In this document: positions 42,379-52,442 of the stretch, piece after piece | Position numbering within the stretch: position 1 is the stretch's first letter | Layout: each line of letters starts with the position of its first letter | Assembly: GCF_000311785.1 (NCBI RefSeq) | Contig: NZ_HE978540.1 | Span: 117,623-181,622, forward strand | Origin: Brevibacillus massiliensis | GTDB lineage: Bacteria; Bacillota; Bacilli; Brevibacillales; Brevibacillaceae | Direction: 5' to 3' | Length of the DNA: 64,000 bases | The notes under the pieces: generated by a model | What the model saw: the letters and a program-made list of their open reading frames with translations, nothing else | Told to the model about the DNA's origin: nothing | Database searches by the model: none | Made by a program: the position numbers and the translations under genes

Positions 42379-43860
42379 TTAGAGCGGTCTTGCCGCACAG
42401 AGCTTATAGATGTCCTGCCAGGGTTTGATTCGCTCAAAGACGGAGCTGGCCGTCAGCACGTCGGTGTCGGCGTACCGCCTGCCAATGATCTGCATGCCGA
42501 CAGGCAGCCCGTCAGCCAACCCCGCGGGAATGGACGCCGCCGGATGTCCCGTGAAGTTGATGAAATAAGTCATACACCAGCCGATCAACGGGTCGACCTC
42601 CACTCCGTTGATTTGCGTCGGCCCCGTCGTATTGCCGTCATCCGCATTCTCCACCGGCAGGGCAGCCAGCGTCGGAGTAATCAGCAGCTGGTAGTCATCG
42701 AGCACGTTCTGGATGGCGTCATATACCTCGGTGCGGATCTGCTGGTCGCGTATGAGGTCGTGAATCGTCAAGTGACTGCACTTCTCCAGCCACTCCAGAA
42801 ACTGCGGCGGGAAGTCCTCGCGATGGTCAGCCAGGAGGTCCAATCCTTGCCGCTTAAAGTTCTCAAAGGTTTCTATACTTAACGGCATGATCATCCGGCA
42901 CCACAAGTCGCTCAGTTCCCGCTGATCGCGGGTAAGTCCCAGTTTTACTTCTTCGACGCGGGCTCCTGCCGCTTCAAACATCTTCACGGCATTGGCTACC
43001 GTTTCGGCGACCCGCTTGTCAACCGGATAAACATCCAGGTCAGGACTGTACGCGATTTTCCACCCTTTCACCGAGCCGCGGAGCGCCCCCATGTAATCGA
43101 TGGCTTGATCGAGGCTGTACGGATCGCGGGAGTTGTAGCCCGTGATGGCGGTGAGTCCGAGGGCGGCGTCTTCCACTGTGCGGGTGAGCGTTCCTTCAAA
43201 GACGAAGGGAGCTGTGCCGCCAAACGCATTAGGCCGCAGCACCATCGGTACCCTTCCGAAAGAAGCCTTGAACCCGTACAAACCGCACCACGCGGCGGGA
43301 ATGCGCACAGAGCCGCCGCCGTCGGACCCCTGTGCAATCGGAACCATCCCGTCGGCCACCGCTGCCGCGCTGCCGCCCGACGAACCGCCGCTGTTGCGGG
43401 ACAGATCAAACGGATTGCGGGTCGGCCCAAACAGATAGTTGTCGCACGTGCCGCGGAAGCCCATTACCGGGCTGTTGGTCTTGCCCAGCAAAATCGCCCC
43501 GGCTTTTTCGATCCGCTCCGGGTAGTTGCTGTAAAAGTCTGAGACGTTATTCTGAAAGGCCTTCACGCCGCCAAAGGTTGCCACCCACCCCGGGCGAAAA
43601 TCAAAAAGATCCTTCATCGCCGTCGGCACCCCGTGCAGGATCCCCAATTCTTCCCCGCTCATCAAGGCGCGTTCCGCTTCTTTGGCATTTTTTCGCGCAT
43701 CTTCAAATCCGCGGTAGACAAAGGCATTCAAGCTTTTGTCCCGCTGCTCGATGCGCCCGATGCTCGCCTCGACCACGTCGACCGGCGACAACTCCCGCCG
43801 CCTGATGCGCGACGCAAGCTCGGCAGCAGGCATATAGGCCAACTCTTCTGACAATGACAT
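42379..43860 (-). CDS. Amidase (amidase signature family)
   Basis: A 493-residue amidase-signature hydrolase. The Ser-cisSer-Lys triad can be located: Lys in GVPTAMKDLFDF, cis-Ser in SSGGSAAAVADG and the nucleophile Ser in QGSDGGGSVRIPAAWCGLYG. The C-terminal HPAASIPAGLADGLPVGMQI block is typical. Hydrolyses an unidentified amide in the cytosol. It is transcribed alone. Confidence 0.9.
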   Translation of the reverse strand: MSLSEELAYMPAAELASRIRRRELSPVDVVEASIGRIEQRDKSLNAFVYRGFEDARKNAKEAERALMSGEELGILHGVPTAMKDLFDFRPGWVATFGGVKAFQNNVSDFYSNYPERIEKAGAILLGKTNSPVMGFRGTCDNYLFGPTRNPFDLSRNSGGSSGGSAAAVADGMVPIAQGSDGGGSVRIPAAWCGLYGFKASFGRVPMVLRPNAFGGTAPFVFEGTLTRTVEDAALGLTAITGYNSRDPYSLDQAIDYMGALRGSVKGWKIAYSPDLDVYPVDKRVAETVANAVKMFEAAGARVEEVKLGLTRDQRELSDLWCRMIMPLSIETFENFKRQGLDLLADHREDFPPQFLEWLEKCSHLTIHDLIRDQQIRTEVYDAIQNVLDDYQLLITPTLAALPVENADDGNTTGPTQINGVEVDPLIGWCMTYFINFTGHPAASIPAGLADGLPVGMQIIGRRYADTDVLTASSVFERIKPWQDIYKLCAARPL

Positions 43861-44149
43861 CCCTTCAAACCCCCTCGCATTATTGACAATCTTCGGTCAC
43901 CGTCTCGCGTCAGGTTGACATCTCTGGGATGAAAACGGATACCTATTATAATTGTTATAGCAATTGCGGGAAAATATCAATTATTTCATCATCTCCTAAG
44001 AAAATAAATCAAGCATTTCCATCGTTAATCAGAACCACAGCATGGAAACAAGGAAAAAGTCCGGTGTAATTCAAGCAGATGAGGTTGCTTCAACCGCTTG
44101 CAGGCGTAACCGCAGAGTGTTTGACTATCCAATATGGAATGAGACAAAT

Positions 44150-44199
44150 TTATAATTATTATAAAAAAGTATTGATTTTAGATTGATAAATGTTATCAT
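44150..44199 (+). promoter_or_regulatory. PerR box and promoter of katA
   Basis: TTATAATTATTATAA at 44150-44164 is a perfect match to the Bacillus PerR operator (TTATAATnATTATAA). Eight bases downstream is TTGATT (44172-44177) followed after 16 bases by TATCAT (44194-44199), a plausible sigma-A promoter. Catalase would be derepressed by peroxide through PerR. Confidence 0.85.
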
Positions 44200-44239
44200 A
44201 TACATAGCAACAACAAAACTTCTTTGAGGTGATTCGCTC

Positions 44240-45691
44240 ATGAGTATAAACAAGAACAATCTGACGACAAGCTGGGGAGCTCCCGTCGGGGATAACCAAA
44301 ACTCCATGACAGCCGGTTCGCGCGGCCCAACTTTGATCCAAGATGTCCATCTATTGGAAAAATTGGCTCATTTCAATCGAGAGCGCGTTCCGGAACGGGT
44401 CGTTCACGCGAAAGGCGCCGGTGCCCATGGCTTTTTTGAAGTTACGAATGACGTCACGAAATATACCAAAGCGAAATTCTTGTCCGAGGTAGGGAAGCGG
44501 ACGCCGGTATTCGTTCGATTCTCGACGGTTGCCGGCGAGAGCGGCTCCGCAGATACGGTTCGCGACCCGCGCGGCTTTGCAGTCAAATTCTATACGGAAG
44601 AAGGAAACTACGACCTGGTCGGCAACAACACCCCTGTTTTCTTCATCCGCGACGCGATCAAATTCCCTGACTTTATCCATTCGCAAAAACGCCACCCGCA
44701 AACCCACCTGAAGAACCCGACTGCCGTATGGGATTTCTGGTCCTTGTCACCGGAATCACTGCACCAGGTCACCATTTTGATGTCGGACCGCGGCATCCCG
44801 GCAACGTACCGTCACATGCACGGCTTCGGCAGCCATACGTTCAAATGGGTGAATGCGAAAGGCGAAGGCGTCTGGATCAAATACCACTTTAAAACCGAAC
44901 AAGGGATTAAGAACCTGACAGAAGAAGTAGCCAGACGAATTGCCGGGGAGAATCCCGATTACCACACGGAGGATTTATTCAATGCGATTAAAAACGGCGA
45001 CTTCCCATCGTGGAAGCTGTACGTTCAAATCATGCCGCTGGAAGATGCCAATACGTACCGCTTTGACCCATTCGACGTCACGAAGGTCTGGTCGCAAAAG
45101 GACTATCCTTTGATTGAAGTAGGCCGGATGGTGCTGAATCGCAATCCGGAAAACTATTTTGCCGAGGTGGAGCAAGCGACCTTCTCTCCCGGCACGCTGG
45201 TGCCCGGAATCGATGTTTCGCCCGACAAAATGCTTCAGGGCCGCTTGTTTGCCTACCATGACGCCCACCGGTATCGGGTCGGAGTGAACCATCAAGCGCT
45301 GCCCATCAACCGCCCGCGCAATCAGGTGAACAACTACCAGCGCGACGGACAAATGCGCTTCGACGACAACGGCGGCAGCTCCGTTTACTACGAGCCAAAC
45401 AGCTTTGGCGGGCCGACAGAATCGCCCGAGCACAAGCCGTCTGCCTACCCGGTATCCGGGATGGCCGACAGCGTGGCCTATGACAAGGACGACCATTACA
45501 CGCAAGCAGGCGACCTGTACCGTCTGTTAAGCGAAGAGGAACGCACGCGTCTGATCCAAAACATCGTCAATTCGATGAAACCGGTAGAAAAAGACGAAAT
45601 CAAGCTGCGTCAGATCCAGCACTTTTACAAAGCTGATCCCGAATACGGCCGCCGCGTCGCAGAGGGACTGGGACTGCCCGTGCCGGAATAA
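44240..45691 (+). CDS. katA: Haem catalase (small-subunit clade)
   Basis: A 483-residue monofunctional catalase. The active-site His is in [16 protein letters not shown], the Asn region in [20 protein letters not shown], and the proximal haem Tyr in [17 protein letters not shown]. Length fits clade 3 bacterial catalases such as B. subtilis KatA. Disproportionates hydrogen peroxide in the cytosol. A PerR box precedes it and a terminator follows. Confidence 0.96.
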   Translation: MSINKNNLTTSWGAPVGDNQNSMTAGSRGPTLIQDVHLLEKLAHFNRERVPERVVHAKGAGAHGFFEVTNDVTKYTKAKFLSEVGKRTPVFVRFSTVAGESGSADTVRDPRGFAVKFYTEEGNYDLVGNNTPVFFIRDAIKFPDFIHSQKRHPQTHLKNPTAVWDFWSLSPESLHQVTILMSDRGIPATYRHMHGFGSHTFKWVNAKGEGVWIKYHFKTEQGIKNLTEEVARRIAGENPDYHTEDLFNAIKNGDFPSWKLYVQIMPLEDANTYRFDPFDVTKVWSQKDYPLIEVGRMVLNRNPENYFAEVEQATFSPGTLVPGIDVSPDKMLQGRLFAYHDAHRYRVGVNHQALPINRPRNQVNNYQRDGQMRFDDNGGSSVYYEPNSFGGPTESPEHKPSAYPVSGMADSVAYDKDDHYTQAGDLYRLLSEEERTRLIQNIVNSMKPVEKDEIKLRQIQHFYKADPEYGRRVAEGLGLPVPE

Positions 45692-45734
45692 CTTGGATTT
45701 CCGCCATGTACGATCATAGGTAACGCTAAAAAAC

Positions 45735-45760
45735 AGCCTGCTGAAATATTTCAGCAGGCT
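45735..45760 (+). terminator. katA terminator
   Basis: AGCCTGCTGAAA and TTTCAGCAGGCT form a 12-bp stem over a two-base turn, about 40 bases after the katA stop. The U-run is short. Confidence 0.8.
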
Positions 45761-45988
45761 TAAAACCGTCTTTACGTTACCGCAGATTGCGCTTCATCTG
45801 TTTTCTTCCCAAGAGCTTCCATTCCCGTTGCGACAATGCCGAGTTTGCAAACAGCAGAGTGTCGCTTGGACCGTGCCGCGGCCGCTTGCGGCAGTTTTGC
45901 CGGCAGATTCTGCAATCCGCTGCAGCGTTATAGCCAATCTGCCGGGATGTACAGGTCTCCCTTAAAAAAACCGCCGCTACATACGCTC

Positions 45989-46462
45989 CTACTTCCTGAC
46001 GATTCCGTGATCCTGGCAAATCCTCTCCAGCAAGCCTTTGCACCCAAGCTCGACAAGTTGATAGACATGCTCAAACCGCCCTGTATAATAGGGATCTTCT
46101 ACTTCCCGCTCCTCTTGTTCCCTGGCATAATCCAGCAGCTTCGAGATGTTGCCTGCCTGTGGAGCCAACCTTTTTAGTCCGGCAAGGTTTTCGTTATCCA
46201 TACAAACAATATAGGTAAACGCCGTAACATCCGCCGTTTTAATCTGTCTTGCCCGCAAGTAGTCATGCGGGATGCCGTTCGCTTTTAACAATCCCAGTGT
46301 CCCGCGATGCGGCCGATCACCTGTGTGCCAACCGCCCAGTCCAGCCGAATCCGCCTCAATCTGATCAGCGAGACCCGCTTTCGCGACCATATGGCGAAAA
46401 ACGGCTTCCGCCATCGGAGAGCGGCAAATATTGCCCATACAAACAAATAACACACGTATCAT
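45989..46462 (-). CDS. Low-molecular-weight protein tyrosine phosphatase
   Basis: About 157 residues. The phosphate loop VCMGNICRSPMAEAVF (C-x5-R-S) is at the N-terminus, and the general-acid loop is EDPYYTGR. It resembles B. subtilis YfkJ. The ATG at 46462 follows AGAAGGG; an earlier in-frame start lacks support. It dephosphorylates tyrosine or arginine on proteins; the target is unknown. Confidence 0.9.
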   Translation of the reverse strand: MIRVLFVCMGNICRSPMAEAVFRHMVAKAGLADQIEADSAGLGGWHTGDRPHRGTLGLLKANGIPHDYLRARQIKTADVTAFTYIVCMDNENLAGLKRLAPQAGNISKLLDYAREQEEREVEDPYYTGRFEHVYQLVELGCKGLLERICQDHGIVRK

Positions 46463-46639
46463 CCAAATTCCCTTCTCTCTAAAGAAGTCTTCCATTGTTG
46501 GCAAGTTTTTTTCTATTTTATCACTTCAGCCGAGAAGATCCCACATCTAGCCGGCATCGGGTCCTGCTGTCGGCCTAACAGGAAGATGTTCGCGCGGTTG
46601 TTCTGTTCCCCAAAGGGGAACTTTTACCAATGAAGCACC

Positions 46640-46815
46640 GGTTGCTTCATCATAAGGGCTGGTCATTGATTGGTTTACGCTCGTTTGGGCAGCCAGGTGA
46701 ATCAAGACCTGCGGCTTGACTTGGTGAAATATGTGATCGATTTCCTGATCGCAGATCTCCGAAACAAACAGCTTGGCTTCGCGCTGCAGGTTACGGCGGT
46801 ATCCGGTGGATTATA
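46640..46815 (-). pseudogene. NAD-dependent sugar epimerase fragment
   Basis: A short stretch reads GYRRNLQREAKLFVSEICDQ then EIDHIFHQVKPQVLIHLAAQ and TSVNQSMTSP, matching the region after the Rossmann motif of UDP-glucose 4-epimerase-like proteins (...VIHLAAQ.SV..S...P). There is no N-terminal glycine motif and no catalytic YxxxK. It is a relic in the 440-base gap between the phosphatase and the SDR gene; I see no other gene there. Confidence 0.6.
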
Positions 46816-46948
46816 CTGGCTTCCATTTGCTTCTAACTTTATTTTTCGCCCGCTTTGAATATGACAATAGATGACATATATAACAACTAAAATGATGCTG
46901 ACTGATCCTGCCTTCATCAAAACCATATTTGTGAAAAGGGGAGTTCGC

Positions 46949-47767
46949 ATGAATAATTTGAATGGGAAAATCGCACTGGTTACGGGCGGAAGCAGAGGTG
47001 CGGGGAGAGCGATTGCAGTAGAGCTGGCGAAAGCGGGTGCGACGGTCTATGTCACGGGAAGAAGCGTCAAAGGCAGGTCTACGCTCGACTATCCCGGGAC
47101 GATAGACGATACGGCGGCACAGATCCGATCCTTTGCCGTTCGCTGCGACCACACCCATGATGAGGAGACAGAGTCAGTGATCCGCCGCATCCGGCAAGAG
47201 CAAGGGCAGCTGGACATCCTGGTGAACAATGTTTGGGGCGGCAACGAACTGCCGATCGAACAGAAACCACTATGGGAATTGCCGATGCTGCATTGGGATC
47301 ACATGTTTCAGGCAGGAGTGCGGGCACAGCTTGCAACCAATCGCTTTGCGATTCCACTGATGCGGGAAAAGCAATCAGGCCTCATTGTGCACACAACCTT
47401 CTGGGATGACGACAAATACCTTGGGAATTTTTATTATGACTTGGCGAAAAATGCCCTAAATCAAATGGCTTATGGCTTGGCAACCGAATTAAGGCAGGAC
47501 AATATTGCGGTCATCGCTGTTTCACCGGGATGGATGCGAACGGAGCTGGTATTGGCCGCATTCAACACGGACGAGGAGAATTGGCATACTGTACCTGAAC
47601 TGAAGCAAACAGAAACGCCACACTATCTGGGACGCGCCATCGTCGCATTATCGTGCGATCCGCTGGTGAGTGAAAAAAGCGGTCACATTCTCAGAGTCGG
47701 TCAACTGGCGGAGGAATACGGCTTTACCGATATTGACGGAAGAAAAATACCAGCATTTCGTATGTAA
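46949..47767 (+). CDS. Short-chain dehydrogenase/reductase
   Basis: A ~272-residue SDR. The cofactor motif is LVTGGSRGAGRAIAVELAKA, the structural NNAG motif is changed to NNVWGG, and the active site is YYDLAKNAL (YxxxK) with Thr replacing the usual Ser (HTTFWDD). The ATG has GGGGAG suitably upstream. Substrate unknown. A terminator follows. Confidence 0.88.
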   Translation: MNNLNGKIALVTGGSRGAGRAIAVELAKAGATVYVTGRSVKGRSTLDYPGTIDDTAAQIRSFAVRCDHTHDEETESVIRRIRQEQGQLDILVNNVWGGNELPIEQKPLWELPMLHWDHMFQAGVRAQLATNRFAIPLMREKQSGLIVHTTFWDDDKYLGNFYYDLAKNALNQMAYGLATELRQDNIAVIAVSPGWMRTELVLAAFNTDEENWHTVPELKQTETPHYLGRAIVALSCDPLVSEKSGHILRVGQLAEEYGFTDIDGRKIPAFRM

Positions 47768-47773
47768 ACGCCG

Positions 47774-47796
47774 AAGAGGGGTGAACTGCCCCTCTT
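47774..47796 (+). terminator. Terminator of the SDR gene
   Basis: AAGAGGGG / CCCCTCTT stem with a seven-base loop, followed by GTCTGTTTC, seven bases after the stop. Confidence 0.75.
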
Positions 47797-47862
47797 GTCT
47801 GTTTCAACCTTTGGAAGCGTTTTTTCCTGCTTCTTTTCATTCCTTTCTCATTGTCCCCATGT

Positions 47863-48249
47863 TTATTCGTTTTGAGGTTCAAACTCGTACCGATAAGTCT
47901 CGATCCCGGCATAGATGTAGATTTTGTAGACATCCTTGCTTTTGAAAGAGCCAGCGGATACAGCCAAACGATCGATGTCGCTCGCGGGTCCTCCGAGCCG
48001 CTTCATCTTCTCCTCATAGTGGTGAACGATTTGCTGCCGCATCCAGCTGTCGACCGATTTTTCCTGGTAGGTAATCGTCGCGATCGGAATCGTTGTAACC
48101 ACGTACAAGAATACCATCGCTCCCATTCCGCTGCGAAGCACGACGCGCCGCTCATATCCTCCCGCGATGAGCGCGATCCAAGCGATCACCGTCATGGCAG
48201 CGGTAATCAGGTGCCATTTGGAAAAAAACATTTCCGAATAGAATGTCAC
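47863..48249 (-). CDS. Small membrane protein of unknown function
   Basis: About 128 residues from a GTG with GGAGGAG five bases upstream. Two hydrophobic segments (WHLITAAMTVIAWIALIAGG; GMGAMVFLYVVTTIPIATIT) precede an extracytoplasmic C-terminal domain containing QQIVHHYEEKMKRLGG and VYKIYIYAGIETYRYEFEPQ. I do not recognise the family. It follows a larger membrane-protein gene by 48 bases and is probably in the same operon. Confidence 0.65.
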   Translation of the reverse strand: MTFYSEMFFSKWHLITAAMTVIAWIALIAGGYERRVVLRSGMGAMVFLYVVTTIPIATITYQEKSVDSWMRQQIVHHYEEKMKRLGGPASDIDRLAVSAGSFKSKDVYKIYIYAGIETYRYEFEPQNE

Positions 48250-48297
48250 ATGGGCTCCTCCTGTCGTTGTAGAATCCGCCAACGGAACTTGTCGTCG

Positions 48298-49488
48298 TCA
48301 AACACTGCGTCCATCCCTGCGTCTGTGGCGCAGCCAGTACAGGATACCGTACAGCGGCCAGACGGCAATTACCATCAAGATAACTGCAGCCATCGCGGAA
48401 GTGTAATACTCTTCGCCGGGAACGGAACTGCTCTCCGGCATAAAACCGCCGGTCAGCGCCCAACCGAGCAGTGAGATGAGGAGGAAGCGCAAAGGGACCC
48501 AGATCGTCGAATGTTTCACCAAGGATTGGTAGACTGCCGCGGCGACAAACAGCACCGCAAGGCATATTCCCGTCGAGTCTGAGGAAATGATGCCCTTGTC
48601 TGCCAGCTTGATCGAGACAAAGAGGAAAGCGAAAAGCAGCGTGAAAATGATCCACGTTGACCGCTGCGGTTTCAATCGCATCAGGGCTTTTACTGCGTTC
48701 CCGCCGGCGGCCGCGCCGTGCTGCGGATCAGCTTGGGCTCCGTCGCGGAACCCGGCGGGATTCTCCGTTCGTTCCCGGCGCTCTATTTCTTCGAGGATTG
48801 AATCTAATTCTTGCTGCAAATGACGTTCGAAAGGAAACGGCATCGAGCCTCCTTCTTCTTCCAACATGCGAAGTTGTTCCTCTTCCGGCAGATCCGATAG
48901 CAGCCGATTCGTCGCCCAGAGAGAGATGCCGTGGGTTTGCAGCTCCTTCAGCCAAATTTCGGTTTCGCCATTTTCGTAGAAGGGTACCGCAAGCACTCGC
49001 TTCTTGTTCATTCCATCCCGGTAATGGATATACATGATCGGTAAAATGTGAAAGACAGGTTGTGCCTCTCTCAATTTGCTTTTCCGGTAGGCATAGTGAT
49101 ACCGCGCAATATACTTTGAAACATAGACACGATCAATCTGCTCGAACCTGATGGTATCCTCGCAAACCGTATTTTCGGCGTGGTTGTAGATTCGATACTC
49201 GATCCGATCCCCGTACAGCCTGTAACGATTGAGCAGACGATTTTTGCGTATCGCCGACCGCAAATAGTGAATCGCAAATTTTACAAGCCATGCCCCCGGC
49301 AGCAGGAGGGGGAGAAGTATGTAGGCCCATGATTGATAGAGGTATACCAAATAGATGGGACCGCCCATCAGCGCTATCCCCAATAGGAGGAGAAATGACA
49401 TGGCTTCGAACGTTAATATCCAGTAGAAAGGTTCCATCCGCCGATCACAGCGTTCGTGGACACAATCCTGATCGGTAGAACGTATCAA
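48298..49488 (-). CDS. Membrane protein of unknown function
   Basis: A 396-residue protein starting at a TTG with GGAGGAAG seven bases upstream. Two N-terminal membrane helices are followed by a soluble PH-like region (RYRLYGDRIEYRIYNHAENT, FEQIDRVYVSKYIARYHYAY). A charged linker and four C-terminal helices (IIFTLLFAFLFVSIKLADKG etc.) complete it. The beta-rich middle resembles bacterial PH/YcxB-like domains, but the assignment is weak. Likely co-transcribed with the small membrane protein. Confidence 0.65.
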   Translation of the reverse strand: MIRSTDQDCVHERCDRRMEPFYWILTFEAMSFLLLLGIALMGGPIYLVYLYQSWAYILLPLLLPGAWLVKFAIHYLRSAIRKNRLLNRYRLYGDRIEYRIYNHAENTVCEDTIRFEQIDRVYVSKYIARYHYAYRKSKLREAQPVFHILPIMYIHYRDGMNKKRVLAVPFYENGETEIWLKELQTHGISLWATNRLLSDLPEEEQLRMLEEEGGSMPFPFERHLQQELDSILEEIERRERTENPAGFRDGAQADPQHGAAAGGNAVKALMRLKPQRSTWIIFTLLFAFLFVSIKLADKGIISSDSTGICLAVLFVAAAVYQSLVKHSTIWVPLRFLLISLLGWALTGGFMPESSSVPGEEYYTSAMAAVILMVIAVWPLYGILYWLRHRRRDGRSV

Positions 49489-49880
49489 TAATCTTCCTCC
49501 ATTCCCAATCTTTTTCCCAACCTATAATACGGGGTGAGCTCATTTAGGTTCCATCACTCCTGTAGTCTCAAGCTCTTCCATATCGATTCCTTGCGCCGTT
49601 CTCCTGATGCCAAGGGCAGGAAGCTGGCAGGTCTGCAAATATTCGATGAAGAGATGGCAGCTCGGCTGTTCAAGGAAATGAGGTTTTCCCCGTTTTGGCG
49701 AGGCGTGTGAATACCTGGGGTGTTTCAACATCAGCGTCAAGAGGCGAGGGCGGCCCTTGTGAAGCGTCCCACCACGCGGGCTTGTGGAGGCTATACGTAT
49801 GGATCGGTCTGCTGGAAGGGGTTGTACCGTTCATCCCATATCGGCTGGGGACAGCAGCATATTGGCAGCAGCTATGGATA
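49489..49880. other. Gap without a recognisable gene
   Basis: About 390 bases between a membrane-protein gene and the convergent end of the histidine-kinase gene. Short open stretches on the plus strand (for example GLQIFDEEMAARLFKEM and TRACGGYTYGSVCW) look like decayed coding sequence, but I cannot place them in a family and see no ribosome site or terminator. Confidence 0.4.
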
Positions 49881-51314
49881 TCATTGGCTGTTAGCGGGCG
49901 GGAGGACAGTCCGGCAAGGCGTTCCTGAAAAAGTCAGCTTCGCTGTTGTCCCTTTGCCCAGCTCAGATGTAAAGCTCAGCTCTGCCTCATGATTCACGGC
50001 AATCTGCCGGCAAAGCGTCAGACCTAAACCCGCTCCGCCGCCGGCCCGGCTGCGGGAAGGATCTACCCGATAGAACGCCTCTGTGATATGGGCGAGATGC
50101 TCCTCTGTCATTCCCTTGCCGTTATCCTGAACGGAGATCACCTTACGTCCCTCCTCCAGATCAGCGGACAGCTTGATGACTCCGCCCGGACTGCATGCTT
50201 TTATCGCGTTATCGATCAAATTTACGAGCAGTATGTGCATCAGGTCGGCATCGCAAAACAACGTGTCAAAGCGGTACTCATAGGTAATCTGGATATTTTG
50301 TTCGGCTGCCTTCATGCACAGAGCTTGCTCGACCCCGCGAACCAACTCTTCCATGCGAACGTCGCTCCGCTCGGTCTTGTTTTCACGAAGGGTTGCCATA
50401 TCCAGCAAACGATAAGCGATATTCTGCAGTCTGCGGCTCTCAGACATGATGTAATTGGTCGCAAACAGCTTGTCCTCTTCCGTGCGAACGACCTTCTGAA
50501 TGTATTCCGCATACCCGTAAATGGCGGTCAGAGGAGTTCTGAGCTCATGAGCCAAATTGTCTACAAATTGCTGCTTCTGTTCTGCCGCAGCAGCCAACTC
50601 CTGTATCTGCCGCTGAATTTCCTCCGCCATATGATTGAAACTTTGCGCCATTTCGGAAAGCTCGTCATGCCCGGATACCGGAAGCCTGGTGTCATATGCG
50701 CCAGCCGCGATATTGCGGGAGATTTGAGAAATCTGCGAGAGGGGCTTGAATATTCGGTTAAGCAATAAAAGAAGACCGAAAGCAAGCAAACTGGAAAGAA
50801 TCAGCCCCGCGAAAAACAGCATGTTTTTCATTTGCTCCCATGCAGTGATAGCCTCTGTCGTATCATAAAGATAGACCATCGTATAAAAATCGTAGGGCGC
50901 TGGAAGCTTTCCCGAAACCATGATATAGGTACGGCTATCTGATTTTTGTATCGAAACCAGACGTTTTCCATCCTCCGGCGGTTTCGAATAACTGCTTGGC
51001 AATACGATTTCCTGCCGATTGGAGTAGACGAGCTGCTTATCCTTGTAAAGCGCCAGTTTCACCTTTTTATCCCCGGACAGATAACTGTACGGCTGGAGCA
51101 GAGAGCCTAAAGAGCCCTCAATATCAGTTCCGCGGCTTTCCACAGCTTGAAAATCCTTTATAAGCGCAGATGTTATGAAATAATGCTCGCCCAAACTTTT
51201 TTCTTCCGCACGATGAACCGTGTCTTTAAATGTCGTGACACAAATGATTGCGATTCCAAGATTGAAGGAGAACAGAAAAAGGATAAGGGTCGTTAAAAAG
51301 GTTCGGTATTTCAT
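49881..51314 (-). CDS. Sensor histidine kinase
   Basis: A 477-residue membrane kinase. Two transmembrane segments flank an extracytoplasmic sensor of ~120 residues, followed by HAMP (RIFKPLSQISQISRNIAAGA), a dimerisation domain with the phospho-acceptor in VDNLAHELRTPLTAIYGYAE, and an ATPase with N box LVNLIDNAIKAC, G1 DNGKGMTEEH and G2 GGAGLGLTLC. It should pair with the OmpR-type regulator two genes upstream; a secreted protein gene lies between them, an arrangement suggesting that protein is part of the signal. Confidence 0.92.
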   Translation of the reverse strand: MKYRTFLTTLILFLFSFNLGIAIICVTTFKDTVHRAEEKSLGEHYFITSALIKDFQAVESRGTDIEGSLGSLLQPYSYLSGDKKVKLALYKDKQLVYSNRQEIVLPSSYSKPPEDGKRLVSIQKSDSRTYIMVSGKLPAPYDFYTMVYLYDTTEAITAWEQMKNMLFFAGLILSSLLAFGLLLLLNRIFKPLSQISQISRNIAAGAYDTRLPVSGHDELSEMAQSFNHMAEEIQRQIQELAAAAEQKQQFVDNLAHELRTPLTAIYGYAEYIQKVVRTEEDKLFATNYIMSESRRLQNIAYRLLDMATLRENKTERSDVRMEELVRGVEQALCMKAAEQNIQITYEYRFDTLFCDADLMHILLVNLIDNAIKACSPGGVIKLSADLEEGRKVISVQDNGKGMTEEHLAHITEAFYRVDPSRSRAGGGAGLGLTLCRQIAVNHEAELSFTSELGKGTTAKLTFSGTPCRTVLPPANSQ

Positions 51315-51392
51315 CGGCTTACCTTCTTTATTTAAAGAATATCATTCGTGATTCGCTTGAATTTGATCACGGAGGGCGCGACCCATCGTGAA

Positions 51393-51416
51393 AAGCCGCC
51401 AGCATTGTGGCGGCTT
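51393..51416 (-). terminator. Hairpin between secreted-protein and kinase genes
   Basis: AAGCCGCCA / TGGCGGCTT nine-base stem with a six-base loop. On the minus strand a T-run (TTTTCACG) follows. As it lies inside an apparent operon it may lower kinase expression relative to the upstream genes. Confidence 0.7.
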
Positions 51417-51436
51417 GAGGACTGAATGTCTCAATC

Positions 51437-52336
51437 CTAATCAATAACCATCATCAAGGGTGTTTCGTTTTGTTTGGCAGAGAGAGCCGACTTTTCAAGC
51501 TCTCCGGCCTTTTCCTGCACCCGCTTCATAAGCTTTTCACTGAATTCCACTGCGGGCTTATATTCCCCATTATAAACAATGCCGAGCAGCTGCTTATCAT
51601 ATCGCGAGAATGTCATCAAAGCAATTTCCCCATTTTCTCCCGTGATATCGAGTGAAATCGTCGGATCATTGTTGCTGGAACCCTGGCTGGTGTAACCTTG
51701 GCCATTGTATGCAACCGACTTGACTTTGCTGTGAACAACGTTGTATTTCTCCGCCAAATTCTTTGCCAGCGCCACATATTCCTGCGGATTTTTATCAAGC
51801 TCCGGATCAAAGGCTACTGAAACTTTTTTATCCAGCGTTCTTTCACGGGCCAGGTCTAATAATTCTCCTGTTACCGAGTCCACAGAGAAAGAATAACTGC
51901 GCTTGCCGTTGATCAGCACATCAGCGTACCAGCTCGTACGAGGAAGACTTTCGGTTGCCTGGTTGTAGCCCATTTCAATCACCTGACCCTCCAAACTCTG
52001 GCCAAATACTTCCCAAAGGGCCTGTGCGCCGATTTCCGCGGCAGCTTCTTTTGTGATGTCCTTGCTGGTTGGCGTTTGGTTGCGGTAGTATTCAAGGTCA
52101 ATTGCTCCTATCGTGTAGTTTGCTTTCTTGTAGCCTGCCGGCAAGCTTTTTTGTGCCGCTTGGGCGGAACCGGCTGTATAATTCGCATAGCTTGTAGCGA
52201 TCGTATCCGTTTTTTTGAATTCCGCCGCCGTCACTCCCTGTACGAGCCCCTGGAACAGCAATGTGCTGCCCCCAATGACGACCGCGGCCGCCAACACGGT
52301 TTGTTTCAAGCTTTTTCCCGATCTGTTTGCGTTCAT
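51437..52336 (-). CDS. Secreted protein with PepSY-like features
   Basis: A 299-residue exported protein with a signal segment (TVLAAAVVIGGSTLLFQGLV). The middle has a PepSY/YPEB-like pattern: SLPRTSWYADVLINGKRSYS, FSVDSVTGELLDLARERTLD. It is encoded between the response regulator and the kinase, so it may modulate the kinase or be the regulated output. Assignment of the domain is tentative. Confidence 0.65.
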   Translation of the reverse strand: MNANRSGKSLKQTVLAAAVVIGGSTLLFQGLVQGVTAAEFKKTDTIATSYANYTAGSAQAAQKSLPAGYKKANYTIGAIDLEYYRNQTPTSKDITKEAAAEIGAQALWEVFGQSLEGQVIEMGYNQATESLPRTSWYADVLINGKRSYSFSVDSVTGELLDLARERTLDKKVSVAFDPELDKNPQEYVALAKNLAEKYNVVHSKVKSVAYNGQGYTSQGSSNNDPTISLDITGENGEIALMTFSRYDKQLLGIVYNGEYKPAVEFSEKLMKRVQEKAGELEKSALSAKQNETPLMMVID

Positions 52337-52442
52337 CTGAATCTCTCCTTCATCGTTTTATTTGTGATCACAACAGGCAGTATAAGAGGGGCAGATTATA
52401 GAATCGTCATCAAGCGATTGTGAAGTTGTAAAACATTCGTCC

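Noticed and set aside
44042..44155. A 37-codon frame upstream of katA
   Set aside because: No ribosome site, and its end runs into the PerR box; more likely leader or intergenic DNA.
45777..46043. An 88-codon minus-strand frame before and into the phosphatase gene
   Set aside because: No family resemblance, no ribosome site, and it overlaps the phosphatase gene.
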